NCBI RefSeq assembly: GCF_018531425.1
Contig: NZ_JAHBOI010000002.1
Coordinates: 1-64,000 of the forward strand
Length of the DNA: 64,000 nt
Source of the DNA: Paenarthrobacter sp. DKR-5
Lineage (GTDB): Bacteria > Actinomycetota > Actinomycetes > Actinomycetales > Micrococcaceae
Direction of reading: 5' to 3'
The notes under the pieces were generated by a model. That model was given only the letters and a program-made list of their open reading frames with translations, made no database searches and was not told where the DNA came from. Both the position numbers and the translations under genes were made by a program. The number at the start of each line of letters is the position of its first letter. Within the stretch, counting starts at the first letter, position 1. Below are positions 32,443-41,764 of this stretch, piece by piece.

Positions 32443-33600
32443 ATGCGTCACCATCTGCGTTTCCGCTACCGAGGATCCTTCGTCATTCTCGCAGCCCTCT
32501 TGGCCGCCGCGCAGTCGGCGGACGCGGCGCCGGCCGCTGCCTTGTCCACACCGCCGGGATGGAGCACACCGGAGCAGCATCTGGCCCACATGACGCTGGA
32601 GCAGAGGGTGGGCCAGTTGTTCATGGTGGCCGCCAATGCCACCGGTGCCAGCACCGCGACGATGAACGTCCTGCACTGGGATCACGTTGGAAACGTGTAC
32701 CTGGCCGGCCGGTCCTATGCCGGGATCGGGCCGACCGCGAACGTGGTGCGGCGAATGACCAGCACCGTCTCAGCCGCCAGCACCGACAGCGAATACCTGT
32801 CGGTGGGAACGGATCAGGAAGGCGGCTACGTCCAGGTCTTGAACGGTCCGGGGTTCTCTGTGATCCCGACGGCGTTGGCCCAGGGCAGCCTTTCCGCGGC
32901 GACCCTAACCTCGGACGCCAGGAACTGGGCGAACCAGCTGCGCTGGGCAGGCGTGAAAGTTGACCTGGCACCCGTTCTCGACACCGTGACCCAGGCGTTT
33001 GCCCCGTACAACGCCCCTATTGGCTACTACCAACGGGAATACGGCTACACGCCGTCGTCCGTCTCGGCAAGTGGGAACGCATTTCTGGCAGGGATCAAGG
33101 CTGGCTACGTCATGCCGGCTGTGAAGCATTTCCCGGGCTTGGGACGCGTCACGGGCAACACCGACGTGGCAGCCAACGTCCACGACAGGCAGACCACCGT
33201 CAACGACCCGAATCTGCTGCCGTTCAAGACCGCCATCAAGAACGGGACCAGATGGGTGATGGTCTCAAGCGCCTACTACGACCTGATTGACTCGCGTCCC
33301 GGCAAGATCGCGCCGTTCTCCACGGTCATCATGGGCACGATGCTGCGGCACGATGCAGGCTTCACCGGCGTCATCCTCTCCGACGACCTGTGCAACGCCG
33401 CACAGCTTTCATCGTGGAGTTGGGCAGTCCGGGCCGAGAACTTCATCAACGCGGGCGGGACCATGGCGTTATGTGCCAACCCCAACGCAATTCCCTATAT
33501 GTATAACGGCGTCCTGCAACTCGCCAAACAGCGGCCGGACTTCCTGGCCAAGGTCAACGCTGCCGCGCTCACCGTCCTCCGGGTCAAGCAGGGTGGCTAG
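32443..33600 (+). CDS. secreted glycoside hydrolase family 3 (N-acetylglucosaminidase-like)
   Basis: 385 residues with a Sec signal peptide (basic start, hydrophobic ILAALLAAAQSADA). It has the GH3 N-terminal barrel only, like NagZ: MTLEQRVGQLFMV, VGTDQEGGYVQVL (conserved D-Q-E-G-G), KHFPGLGRVTGNTDV (the K-H-F-P-G loop), and GVILSDDL with the nucleophile Asp. NagZ proteins have an H-G-H loop with a D-H pair as the acid, whereas here GLGRVTG replaces the His-containing loop, so the acid residue is uncertain. It would cleave beta-linked amino sugars in the wall or chitin oligomers. ATG 32443 (MRHHLRFRYRG) lacks a clear ribosome site. Confidence 0.88.
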   Translation: MRHHLRFRYRGSFVILAALLAAAQSADAAPAAALSTPPGWSTPEQHLAHMTLEQRVGQLFMVAANATGASTATMNVLHWDHVGNVYLAGRSYAGIGPTANVVRRMTSTVSAASTDSEYLSVGTDQEGGYVQVLNGPGFSVIPTALAQGSLSAATLTSDARNWANQLRWAGVKVDLAPVLDTVTQAFAPYNAPIGYYQREYGYTPSSVSASGNAFLAGIKAGYVMPAVKHFPGLGRVTGNTDVAANVHDRQTTVNDPNLLPFKTAIKNGTRWVMVSSAYYDLIDSRPGKIAPFSTVIMGTMLRHDAGFTGVILSDDLCNAAQLSSWSWAVRAENFINAGGTMALCANPNAIPYMYNGVLQLAKQRPDFLAKVNAAALTVLRVKQGG

Positions 33601-33672
33601 GGCCGATCCCTTGTGCCGCTCGCTTGTGCCTAGCCGCGCCACACGCGCCGGCCAATACCTTGTCCCGCAGGC

Positions 33673-35286
33673 CTAGAACCGGGTGGTCCCCCTCATTCGG
33701 CGGGGGCGGCCGTCCGGGTCCACGACGAGGCGGCTGAGCGGGTCCGCCCACAGACGCTGGAGCGGCGGCACCGGTTCCGGAACATGGTGACGCACCTGTC
33801 CGGCGGGACGGGCCGAGCGGCCGCCGGCGTCGTGCCAGTTGCCGAGAGCATCGGCAGCGGCATTCCAAAGTTTGAGCCCGGCAGCCGGGTCGAGGAGCCG
33901 CGGATCGTCCTGGTCCATACCCAGATGTTCGGCCCAGAGCTGGAGCCGGAGCGCGCGGGCCAACGGCCGGGAAGCGTCGTGGCCGGCGTCGGTGTCTGGC
34001 TGCCCGCTGTTCTCAGCCGTCGTGTCGAACACGGCGCAGGTGAGCTCGCTGTCCGTGGTCCAGGACCGGCGGTTGAAGTTGTCCGAGCCGCAGGTGAACC
34101 ACGTGTCGTCGATGATGCAGATCTTGGCGTGCACGTAGATGGGGGTCCCGGCGCTGTTCTCCAGGTCGAACACGCCGACCCTGCCGGGTGCGGCCCGCTG
34201 CAGCATTGCGATGGCGCGCAGTTGCCCGATCCGCCTCGGCGGACCTCCGAGACGGCCGTCGGAGTCGGGGTAGCGTGGCACGACGGCGATCACGTTCAAG
34301 TCAGGGTTCCGTTTGAGGGCCGCGGCGATTCCGGCTGCGACCTCGGTGGACCACAGGTACTGGTCCTCGATGTAGATCAGCGAGCGGGCGCGCGCGAAGG
34401 CTTTCTCGTAGGCGCGGGCGATGCTGCGCTCGCCGCCCGGCGCGAACGGGAACGGGGGCCGTTTCACACCGTAGGTACGCAGCAGCTGCACGGCGTGCGG
34501 ACCCGCCGGTGGCGGCGGCGGAACCGCGGCGGGCAGTGGCTTGGGGTGGCGGGGCATGCGTGCCAGACGTTGCAGCAGCATCCGGTAGGGGGTGTGCCGG
34601 TCCAACGGATGGGGGTCGTTCCAGCGTTCGGCGAACACCGCCAGCACATCGGCCACCACGGGTCCGCGCAGTTCGAGCGCGGCATCGTGCCACGGCGGCT
34701 GCTTCCCGTACCGGGGGTCCATGGTTACGGCCTGCGGGTCACCGGCGTGTTCGGCGTCGTCCCGGCGGCTGTGGGAAAGGTCCAGGCCGCCAACGAACGC
34801 GACATCGCGTGAGGGGTCGTCACGACGCCGGATCACGAAGAATTTCTGGTGGTGGGAGCCGAACAGGCGGACACGCTGATCCAGCAGCACCTCTCCGCCG
34901 GCGTCGTTGATCTCGCGTCCCAGGAGCTCGTTGGACCTGCCGCTGATCGGGGCCGACACCCGCTCCCCGTGGGATCGCCAGACAAGGCCGCGCACTTCCA
35001 CTCCAGCGCGGGCCAGCCCGGCGAGCAGGTCGCCGATGGACGGCCCGTCCGCCAGCAGCCGCTCATCGGCGTCGCCGCGCCAGTCGGTGAACCAAACACG
35101 GTCGCCCGCCTTTAGGGCCGTGAGCTCCTCATGCAGCCGGGCAAAGTAGGCCGCCCCGTGGACCAGGGGCCGCACGAGGTTGCCCTCCGACCAGGAGGAG
35201 GGTCCGGGACCGTCCGCCTGTACGTCCGTAGCCGGGTTCCCCCGTTCGTCACGGCTCAGAAACCAGCTGCCGGCATCGCTGTCCAC
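33673..35286 (-). CDS. phospholipase D-family (HKD) protein
   Basis: 537 residues with two HKD motifs. The second is canonical: HAKICIIDDTWFTCGSDN (H-x-K-x4-D, then G-S-x-N). The first is HHQKFFVIRRRDD followed by FVGGLDLSHSR, with the Asp displaced. No signal peptide, so cytoplasmic or exported by another route. The HKD fold hydrolyses phosphodiesters (phospholipase D, cardiolipin synthase, nucleases); the large inserts with Pro-rich AAVPPPPPAG suggest a phospholipid enzyme, not a nuclease. GTG 35286 has AGGAGG 7 bases upstream. It is convergent with the GH3 gene. Confidence 0.88.
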   Translation of the reverse strand: MDSDAGSWFLSRDERGNPATDVQADGPGPSSWSEGNLVRPLVHGAAYFARLHEELTALKAGDRVWFTDWRGDADERLLADGPSIGDLLAGLARAGVEVRGLVWRSHGERVSAPISGRSNELLGREINDAGGEVLLDQRVRLFGSHHQKFFVIRRRDDPSRDVAFVGGLDLSHSRRDDAEHAGDPQAVTMDPRYGKQPPWHDAALELRGPVVADVLAVFAERWNDPHPLDRHTPYRMLLQRLARMPRHPKPLPAAVPPPPPAGPHAVQLLRTYGVKRPPFPFAPGGERSIARAYEKAFARARSLIYIEDQYLWSTEVAAGIAAALKRNPDLNVIAVVPRYPDSDGRLGGPPRRIGQLRAIAMLQRAAPGRVGVFDLENSAGTPIYVHAKICIIDDTWFTCGSDNFNRRSWTTDSELTCAVFDTTAENSGQPDTDAGHDASRPLARALRLQLWAEHLGMDQDDPRLLDPAAGLKLWNAAADALGNWHDAGGRSARPAGQVRHHVPEPVPPLQRLWADPLSRLVVDPDGRPRRMRGTTRF

Positions 35287-35357
35287 TCGATCCTCCTTTT
35301 CGGGGCCCGAGGTGAGGCCGCCGCGGTCCGGACTCCAACGTAGCCTACGACGGGGGT

Positions 35358-36719
35358 TCAGGGCAGGACGAGCGATGCGATGAGTGCTCCTGCTGCAAGG
35401 CCCATGACGGCGAAGGCGGTCCATAAGCCGGTCCTGGACCAGCGTCCGCTCTTGAGGTTGCCCATGATGTCCGCCCTGCTGGAGACCCGGGCGATGAAGT
35501 AGATCAGGGGTACCGCAGCGATCCCGTTGAACACCGCGGTGAAGATCAGCGCCTTGATCGGATCCACGCCGATGAAATTGAAGGCGAGCCCGGCCAGGGT
35601 GCCGAAGATGATGACGAAGTAGAACTCGCGGGCTTGCTTGAAGACACGGAAGAGGCCTTCGCGCCAGTTGAATGCCTCGGCAATGGCGTAGGAGGAGGAG
35701 CCGGCGAGAACGGGGACGCTCATGAGCCCGACGCCGATGACGCCCACCGCGAAGACAACCTTGGCCAGGTATCCGGAGTTGGGAAAAGCTTGGACGAGGG
35801 GCTCAAGGGCCTCTGCGGCGTCGGCCGCCGTGTTGATGTTCGTGATGCCGTAGGCGCCGAGCACAGTGGAGCCGACCAGGATGATGAACCAGGCGGTGAC
35901 GTTCGAAAACAGCATCCCGACGGCGTTATCGATCCGCAGGCGCCGGATGTACTGTCGGTCGACGGCGGGGGTGCCGCCGTCGGGAGGCAGCCGGCGGGTG
36001 GCAATCTCGTCTTCGACGACGTTGCTGGCTTCCCAGAAGAAAAGGTACGGGGAGATGGTGGTGCCCAGGATCCCTACCACGATGTAGAGGAAACCCGGGT
36101 TGAACTGGATGGCGGGCACGGCGGTCGCTCTCAGGGCTTCGGACCAGGGGACCTGGACGATGAAAGCGGTGATGAAGTAGGCGAAGAGTGCCAGGGCGAG
36201 CCACTTGAGCATGCGGACGTAGGTGCGGTAGGCCACGAACACTTCGAGCAGGAGCATGAGCAGTGCGAATCCGACGGCGAGCACCGGGATGCTCAGCGAG
36301 GGGACGAGCAATTGCATGCTGGCTGCCATGGCGCCGATGTCGGAGCCGATGTTGAGCGTGTTCGCGACCACCACCAGCAGCACAACCGGGTACAGGATCT
36401 TCTTCGGGTAATGCTCTCGGATAATGGCCGCCAGGCCTTTGCCTGTAACTGCGCCCACCCGGGCGCACGCCTCCTGGACAGCGGTCATCAGCGGGAAGGT
36501 GAAGAGCATGGTCCACGGCAGCTGCAGGCCGAACTGGGCGCCGGCCTGGGAATACGTGGCGATTCCTGAAGGATCGTCATCCGCGGCCCCCGTGACGATG
36601 CCGGGCCCAAGGATCCGCAGGAACCGGCCGACGCCCTTCCTGCGGGATCGGCGGGGGAACGCGGGCCGCTGGGCCGCGGGCTCGATCTCGCTGAGCTCTT
36701 CGTCCGGAAACTCCGCCAT
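35358..36719 (-). CDS. NRAMP-family divalent metal transporter (NRAMP-related)
   Basis: 453 residues with about 11 helices. Helix 1 reads LGPGIVTGAADDDPSGIATYSQ, in which the metal-site DPGN of true NRAMPs is DPSG (49-52). The helix-6 region SVPVLAGSSSYAIAEAF lacks the Met of transition-metal NRAMPs. Both changes are features of NRAMP-related proteins reported to handle hard ions such as magnesium, so assignment to Mn is doubtful. ATG 36719 starts MAEFPDEELSE, an acidic cytoplasmic tail. No ribosome site is obvious. It is divergent from the cupredoxin gene. Confidence 0.85.
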   Translation of the reverse strand: MAEFPDEELSEIEPAAQRPAFPRRSRRKGVGRFLRILGPGIVTGAADDDPSGIATYSQAGAQFGLQLPWTMLFTFPLMTAVQEACARVGAVTGKGLAAIIREHYPKKILYPVVLLVVVANTLNIGSDIGAMAASMQLLVPSLSIPVLAVGFALLMLLLEVFVAYRTYVRMLKWLALALFAYFITAFIVQVPWSEALRATAVPAIQFNPGFLYIVVGILGTTISPYLFFWEASNVVEDEIATRRLPPDGGTPAVDRQYIRRLRIDNAVGMLFSNVTAWFIILVGSTVLGAYGITNINTAADAAEALEPLVQAFPNSGYLAKVVFAVGVIGVGLMSVPVLAGSSSYAIAEAFNWREGLFRVFKQAREFYFVIIFGTLAGLAFNFIGVDPIKALIFTAVFNGIAAVPLIYFIARVSSRADIMGNLKSGRWSRTGLWTAFAVMGLAAGALIASLVLP

Positions 36720-36835
36720 GTGCTGAGCGTATGCCCGGGCCGGGCCCAATGACACTTCCGGAAGCTCCCGAAACCGGGCAGAAAGGTAGGGAGGCAGCAC
36801 TGCAACCAGAACGGAGGCTTTGGGATGAAGCACGG

Positions 36836-37387
36836 ATGGTGCACGGCGTGACGGGTTTGTCCCGGCGCAGCACGGTGCTGGTCGGCGTCCTGGCCACCTT
36901 GGCCCTCACGGCACTCTCGATCGCAGCCCTCGGTTTCTTGCCCCCGAGGCAAACCGGCCTGTTCGCCGGACGCGCCGGTTGCAGCGTCCCGGGGCTGGCC
37001 GGCGCGGTCGTGGACGTCACGGCCACCGACATGGGGGGACCGATGATGGGGGCCATGCGGCTGACCTCGGACCGTGCCACCGTCGCGCACGGCCGCGTGA
37101 GCTTCCTGGTCACCAACGCCGGCCGCTACACCCACGAGATGGTGATCCTACCGCTGCCGGGAACCGGGACGGCTGGGACCCGTCCGGTCGGAGGCGACGG
37201 AAAGATCGACGAAACCGGCAGCCTCGGGGAGGCTTCTGCGTCCTGCGCCGAAGGCGCGGGGCAGGGCATCCTCCCGCGCACCGTAGGGTGGCTCAGCCTC
37301 GACCTTGCACCAGGGCGCTATGAACTGGTCTGCAACTTCCCGGGCCACTATTCCTCTGGCATGTATACCCAGCTGACGGTCACCTAG
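36836..37387 (+). CDS. membrane-anchored cupredoxin-like copper protein
   Basis: 183 residues. An N-terminal membrane anchor (12-33) is followed by a cupredoxin-type domain with blue-copper ligand pattern: His100 (THEMVI), then Cys166-x4-His171-x4-Met176 in YELVCNFPGHYSSGMYTQL. Such small blue copper proteins carry electrons or bind copper outside the membrane; a respiratory link is possible, but no oxidase gene is near. The start ATG 36836 was chosen because upstream sequence has no family similarity. It is next to the NRAMP gene, divergent. Confidence 0.8.
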   Translation: MVHGVTGLSRRSTVLVGVLATLALTALSIAALGFLPPRQTGLFAGRAGCSVPGLAGAVVDVTATDMGGPMMGAMRLTSDRATVAHGRVSFLVTNAGRYTHEMVILPLPGTGTAGTRPVGGDGKIDETGSLGEASASCAEGAGQGILPRTVGWLSLDLAPGRYELVCNFPGHYSSGMYTQLTVT

Positions 37388-37475
37388 AACTGTCCGGCGG
37401 GCAGGAGAGCGCGATGGCTCCGGGACGGTTCCTTGCCGGGATCCGCCTCTTCGCGCATGAGTCGGGGAATAAGCC

Positions 37476-37868
37476 GTGACCAGGCCGGATCCGGACCGGC
37501 AACCGGAGGGAACCTCGGTGCTGTCCGGGCCGCGGCACTTTGCGGCAACCGATGGCCGCGAGCTCACAGTGGGCGGCGTGCGCTGGCGGTACACCCGGCT
37601 CGGCAGCGGGCCGCCGGTTCTCCGGCTCACTGGAGGGCTGCGCCGGGCGGCGCTCGGATTCGCCTTCCTCGAGCAGCTGGCCGCCCACAATACGGTGGGG
37701 GCGCCGGACTACCCACCAGTGAGGAGCTTTGCCGACCTCGACACGGGACTCTCAGCGATCCTTCGTGCTGAAGGGATCGACAGGTGCGATCTGGGGCAGG
37801 CCGGGCATGCAGCAGTGCTGCTCGAGCCAGGCGCCTACATGCAGTGGGTCGAACAGGCGCTGGCCTAG
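37476..37868 (+). pseudogene. alpha/beta hydrolase remnant lacking its catalytic middle
   Basis: 130 residues: the first half of a hydrolase of the alpha/beta fold (PPVLRLTGGLRRAALGFAFLEQL, then GAPDYPPVRSFADLDTGL) joined to the last helix (LEPGAYMQWVEQALA). The nucleophile elbow (G-x-S-x-G), acid and His are all absent. Normal length is about 270, so roughly half was deleted in frame. The open frame is intact and may make a protein, but it cannot be a hydrolase. It ends 4 bases into the GH15 gene on the other strand. Confidence 0.65.
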
Positions 37869-39664
37869 CTCGTGTGATGATGCAGGGAATCGTAACTGTG
37901 GTGGGTCCTGCCGCGGTGGAGCTGGAAGGCGCTGTTGATCAGCGAGAAGTGGCTGAAGGCCTGCGGCGTGTTCCCCAATTGGCGCCCCGCCCTCGGATCC
38001 CACTCCTCGGACAGCAGCCCGACGTCGTTGCGCAGGTCCAGGAGGCGCTCGAAGAGGCTGCGGGCTTTGTCCTGCCGTCCCGCACCGAGTTCGGCGTCGA
38101 CGAGCCAGAAGGAGCAGGCGAGAAAAACGCCTTCGCGGCCGGGAAGCCCGTCGTCGCTGGTTTCGGGCCGGTAGCGAAGGACAAACCCGTCCTCGGTCAG
38201 CTCACGGTCGATCGCGTCGATGGTGCCGACGATGCGCGGGTCCTTGTGCGGGAGGAAGCCGACACGCGGCAGGAGCAGCAGGCTCGCGTCCAGTTCCTTG
38301 CTTCCGTAGGACTGGACGAAGGTGTTCTTCTCCTCGTCGAACCCATGGGTCATGACTTCACGGTGGATCCTGCTGCGCAGGTCGGCCCAGCGGTCCGCGG
38401 GGCCGGGCAGCCCGGAGGAGCGGACTCCCTTGACCATGCGGTCTGCTGCCGCCCAGCACATGACCTGTGAGTAGGTGAATTTGCGCCGAGGTCCGCGTTG
38501 TTCCCACAGGCCGTTGTCCGGCTGGTCCCAGGAGCCCTCCAGGTGCTCCATCATGGCCACCTGCAGGTCCCAGGAATCGTCCTTTTGCCCCTGCAGGGCG
38601 TTCCGCGTGAGCGCGAGGCCGTCGAGCACTTCGCCCCAGACATCCAGTTGCAGTTGCCCGGAGGCGGCGTTGCCTGTGCGCACCGGGGAGGATCCCTCAT
38701 ACCCGGCGAGCCAGGGAAGGGACATCTCGGGCAGCCTGCGCTTGCCGTCCAGCCCGTACATGATCTGGAGTTTCGAGGGATCGCCGGCGACGGCGCGAAG
38801 CAGCCATTCCCGCCACGCCCTCGCCTCGCCGTCGTATCCTCCGGCCAGCAGCGACTGCAGCGTCAAGGTGGCGTCGCGCAGCCAGCAATAGCGGTAGTCC
38901 CAGTTGCGCGGGCCGCCAAGCTGCTCCGGCAGTGAGGTGGTGGCGGCCGCCACGATGCCGCCCGTCGGGGCGAAGGTGAGCGCCTTGAGAGTGATCAGGG
39001 ATCGCTGCACCGCATCCCGGTAGGGGCCGGCAGCCTTCGATCGGCTCGACCACTCGGCCCAGAACTGTGCTGTTCCCCGGAGTGCGTCTTCAGCGTCGGC
39101 GGCCTGCGGGCGGGGGAGGTGGCCGTGCTGCCAGGTGAGGACGAAAGGGATGCGTTGGCCGGCCGAGACGGTGAAGTCGCTGTGCGTCTTCATGTCCCGC
39201 CCCTCCAGCGGTGCTTCCGTGGTGATGTAGACGGAGTCCGGGCCGGCGACGGCGCTCATGCCGCTGCTGTCCCGCCGCACCCACGGGATGTCCTGTCCGT
39301 AATCGAAGCGCAGGGCCAGTTCGCTCTGCATGCGGACGGAACCGGTGAGGCCCTCCACGATCCGGACCAGGTCGGAGGCGTTGTCACGCGGCGGCATGAA
39401 GTCAGTGACGCGCACCCTGCCGCCGTCGGTTTCCCATTCGGACTCAAGAATCAGGGTATCGGGGCGGTACCGTCTCCTGGTGCACGCTCCTGCGCCGGCG
39501 GGGGCTATGCGCCACCTGCCGGCTTCCGCGGTGTCGAGGAGGGACGCGAAGCAGGCGGGGGAGTCGAAATTGGGCAGGCAGAGCCAGTCAATTGACCCGT
39601 TCCGCCCTACCAGCGCTGCCGTATGCAGATCCCCGATGACGGCGTAGTCCTCGATCCGCGGCAT
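37865..39664 (-). CDS. glycoside hydrolase family 15 (glucoamylase/trehalase-type)
   Basis: 599 residues of the GH15 bacterial intracellular type: MPRIEDYAVIGDLHTAALVGRNGSIDW is the standard N-terminal super-beta domain; the (alpha/alpha)6 barrel has NWDYRYCWLRDATLTL and GLLSEEWDP with the acid/base Glu near residue 553. No signal peptide, so cytoplasmic; substrates may be malto-oligosaccharides or trehalose, releasing beta-D-glucose. It overlaps the stop of the glucose dehydrogenase gene in a TGATG coupling. The neighbouring mutarotase and dehydrogenase make glucose the likely product. Confidence 0.92.
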   Translation of the reverse strand: MPRIEDYAVIGDLHTAALVGRNGSIDWLCLPNFDSPACFASLLDTAEAGRWRIAPAGAGACTRRRYRPDTLILESEWETDGGRVRVTDFMPPRDNASDLVRIVEGLTGSVRMQSELALRFDYGQDIPWVRRDSSGMSAVAGPDSVYITTEAPLEGRDMKTHSDFTVSAGQRIPFVLTWQHGHLPRPQAADAEDALRGTAQFWAEWSSRSKAAGPYRDAVQRSLITLKALTFAPTGGIVAAATTSLPEQLGGPRNWDYRYCWLRDATLTLQSLLAGGYDGEARAWREWLLRAVAGDPSKLQIMYGLDGKRRLPEMSLPWLAGYEGSSPVRTGNAASGQLQLDVWGEVLDGLALTRNALQGQKDDSWDLQVAMMEHLEGSWDQPDNGLWEQRGPRRKFTYSQVMCWAAADRMVKGVRSSGLPGPADRWADLRSRIHREVMTHGFDEEKNTFVQSYGSKELDASLLLLPRVGFLPHKDPRIVGTIDAIDRELTEDGFVLRYRPETSDDGLPGREGVFLACSFWLVDAELGAGRQDKARSLFERLLDLRNDVGLLSEEWDPRAGRQLGNTPQAFSHFSLINSAFQLHRGRTHHSYDSLHHHTS

Positions 39665-40713
39665 CAGCGCTGCTCCAGGTCCAGAACGACCTTCACGTCG
39701 TCGGGGCGGCGGTCGAAGGCGTCGTCGAAACCGGTGAGCGGCACCCGGCGGCTGATCAGGCGTTCGAGCCAGGTGTGGTCCGCGGCTGCGAGAGCCTTGG
39801 CCGCGGCGTCGTAGTGGCGCCGGTTGGCGTTGACCGTCCCGAACACGACTTCATTACCGAGTACTTCGCGGCGGTTCACGGCCCCGACGTCAACGGAAGA
39901 ATTCCGTCCTGTCCCGGAGACCCCGGTGAGGCATGTGATTGCGTCCGGCGCCCCGTGCCGGATGACATCCAGCACCAAGGGACTCGCCCCGGTGCATTCG
40001 ATCAGGACGTCGGCTTTCACGCCGGAGTCCGGCAGCGAGTCGGTGTGATAGGTCGCGCCGAGGCCGGCGACCAGCCCTGGTTTCGGGCCGTCCTGGACCC
40101 GATCGTAGACATGGACCTCCAGCCCGCGCTGTACGCCCAGCAGCGCGGCGAGCAGGCCTACCGGGCCGGCGCCGGTGACGACGGCGACGTGCGGGTCGAA
40201 GAAGGCCCTGCTGCCGATGCGGTCGATTTGCTCCCACGCCTTGGCGACGATGGTGGCCGGTTCAAGCAGGACGCCGACCCGGGAAAGGGCCGCGTCCAGT
40301 TTCACCATGTCCTCAGGGTTGCCGCGCCAGCGTTCCCGCGCGAAGCCGTCACGGCCCTTGATGCCGTGCTCGGTGTACAGTCCGTTCCGGCACATGTCCC
40401 ATTCACCCGCGGCGCACGCCGCGCAGGGCACAGGATCCGGCCGCCGCACGATGCCCACGACCAGGTCCCCGGCTGCAAGGCCGGAACCGGCGGGCGCCTG
40501 GCGCACCCGACCGAGGTTCTCATGTCCCAGCACGAGATAGTCCTGCCCGGAGGGCGCCTCACCGTAGTCAGCATCAACGATCTCGATATCAGTGCCGCAA
40601 AGCCCGACTGCGAGAGCGTCAACCAGGACGCTTCCCTCCTGTTCCTTGGGCTCCGGTACGTCCCTGAGGTTGAGTGAGTTCTTGGTGCCCGGCGTCACTG
40701 TCAAAGCGTGCAT
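39664..40713 (-). CDS. glucose 1-dehydrogenase, zinc MDR type
   Basis: 349 residues. MDR landmarks: GLCGTDIEIVDADYGEAP with catalytic-zinc Cys, DYLVLGHENLGRV (GHE), a structural-zinc loop with Cys in PCAACAAGEWDMC, the GIKGRDGFARE segment typical of glucose dehydrogenases, and Rossmann GAGPVG at about 188. It oxidises glucose to gluconolactone with NAD(P). ATG 40713 has GGAGGGAG 5-9 bases upstream. It lies in operon with the GH15 gene (overlapping stop/start) and behind the mutarotase gene on the same strand. The operator at 40765-40778 controls it. Confidence 0.9.
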   Translation of the reverse strand: MHALTVTPGTKNSLNLRDVPEPKEQEGSVLVDALAVGLCGTDIEIVDADYGEAPSGQDYLVLGHENLGRVRQAPAGSGLAAGDLVVGIVRRPDPVPCAACAAGEWDMCRNGLYTEHGIKGRDGFARERWRGNPEDMVKLDAALSRVGVLLEPATIVAKAWEQIDRIGSRAFFDPHVAVVTGAGPVGLLAALLGVQRGLEVHVYDRVQDGPKPGLVAGLGATYHTDSLPDSGVKADVLIECTGASPLVLDVIRHGAPDAITCLTGVSGTGRNSSVDVGAVNRREVLGNEVVFGTVNANRRHYDAAAKALAAADHTWLERLISRRVPLTGFDDAFDRRPDDVKVVLDLEQR

Positions 40714-40764
40714 GGTGCTCTCCCTCCGCGGTGGTGGTTTCCTACAAGCAGTCTGCCAATATGT

Positions 40765-40778
40765 TTGCGCAAACGCAA
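40765..40778. promoter_or_regulatory. palindromic operator before the glucose dehydrogenase
   Basis: TTGCGCAAACGCAA: inverted repeat TTGCG(4)CGCAA with the TTGCGCAA core, 52-65 bases upstream of the 40713 start. The identical 14-mer in opposite orientation occurs at 45701-45714. Probable site for one LacI-like regulator. Confidence 0.65.
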
Positions 40779-40846
40779 TAGACAGGATGCTTGGCACCGC
40801 GGGCGGCCGGCCCGGGGGGCGCCTCGCGGCCGGTCCGGGAGAGGGA

Positions 40847-41764
40847 TCAGGCCAGGCGGGCGCCCCACGCTGAGGAGGTCGCCGCGCCGGGCTCGAGCCG
40901 GATTACTCTGTCGCCGCTTGCGAAGGCGTTGGGCGGGCACGTCATCGGTTCGGTGCCGAGGCCTTTCCGCCGCCGGGGTTCCGCCAGGGTGTCGGCCGTG
41001 TACAGCTCGACAAGCGGGTAGGCGGGGCCCACCCAAAGCTCGGAGGTCCGCCCGTCGTGGCCTGTCAGACGCACCCACGCCCGGTCGTCGGCGTCGCGGG
41101 CAAGATCGGTGAATGCGAAGTCGACGGCAAGGTCGCCGATTTTTCGGGGCTCGCGGAAGTCGAAGGCCGTCCCCTCGACGGATTCGCTGCCCGTGGGCAA
41201 CTGGCGCTCGGGGTCGGTGGTGATCCGGGTTGCGGCGTCCAGTTGCAGCGTGCAGCCGTCGACGGTTCCGTCGCCCCCTGGTGCGAGGTAAGGATGCTGG
41301 CCGGACCCGTAGGGCATGGCGTGGGCGCCCGTGTTCGTCGCAGTGGTGGTGACCGTGAGGCCCCCGGCATCGAGGGTGTATTCAACCCGCACCTCAAGCT
41401 GAAACGGGTAGCCCTCGAGCGGGAACAGTTGGGCCCCCATCACAGCCCGGTTGGCATCCTGTTCCATGACCTGCCAAGGACGCCAACGCAGAAACCCGTG
41501 GATGGCGTTGTGTTTGTCGGGCTCGGTCAATGCGACCTGGTAGTCGGTGCCGTCGAAACTGTATTTGCCGTCCGCCAGGCGGTTGGGCCAGGGTATGAGC
41601 GGCGCGCCGTGGGCTCCGTCGCACATGGCGTCCTGGGCGTACGGTTGCAGCACATCCCGGCCTGCGTCGGTGTAGCGGCGGATGCCGCCGCCCACCTCGA
41701 CGATCGTCGCACTCTGCCGCTCGTGGCTGATCTCGATTTGACGGCCGGAAGGAGGGAGGCTCAT
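40847..41764 (-). CDS. aldose 1-epimerase (mutarotase)
   Basis: 305 residues of the galactose-mutarotase fold: APLIPWPNRLADGKYSF has the conserved Arg/Asn sugar-binding region, NAIHGFLRWRPW the acid His, SGQHPYL the second active-site His, and ELWVGPAYPLVELYTAD the Glu region. It interconverts alpha- and beta-glucose, linking the GH15 product to glucose dehydrogenase. A CAGACT -10 box 7 bases before ATG 41764 suggests a leaderless start. Separated from the dehydrogenase gene by 133 bp holding the operator. Confidence 0.92.
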   Translation of the reverse strand: MSLPPSGRQIEISHERQSATIVEVGGGIRRYTDAGRDVLQPYAQDAMCDGAHGAPLIPWPNRLADGKYSFDGTDYQVALTEPDKHNAIHGFLRWRPWQVMEQDANRAVMGAQLFPLEGYPFQLEVRVEYTLDAGGLTVTTTATNTGAHAMPYGSGQHPYLAPGGDGTVDGCTLQLDAATRITTDPERQLPTGSESVEGTAFDFREPRKIGDLAVDFAFTDLARDADDRAWVRLTGHDGRTSELWVGPAYPLVELYTADTLAEPRRRKGLGTEPMTCPPNAFASGDRVIRLEPGAATSSAWGARLA

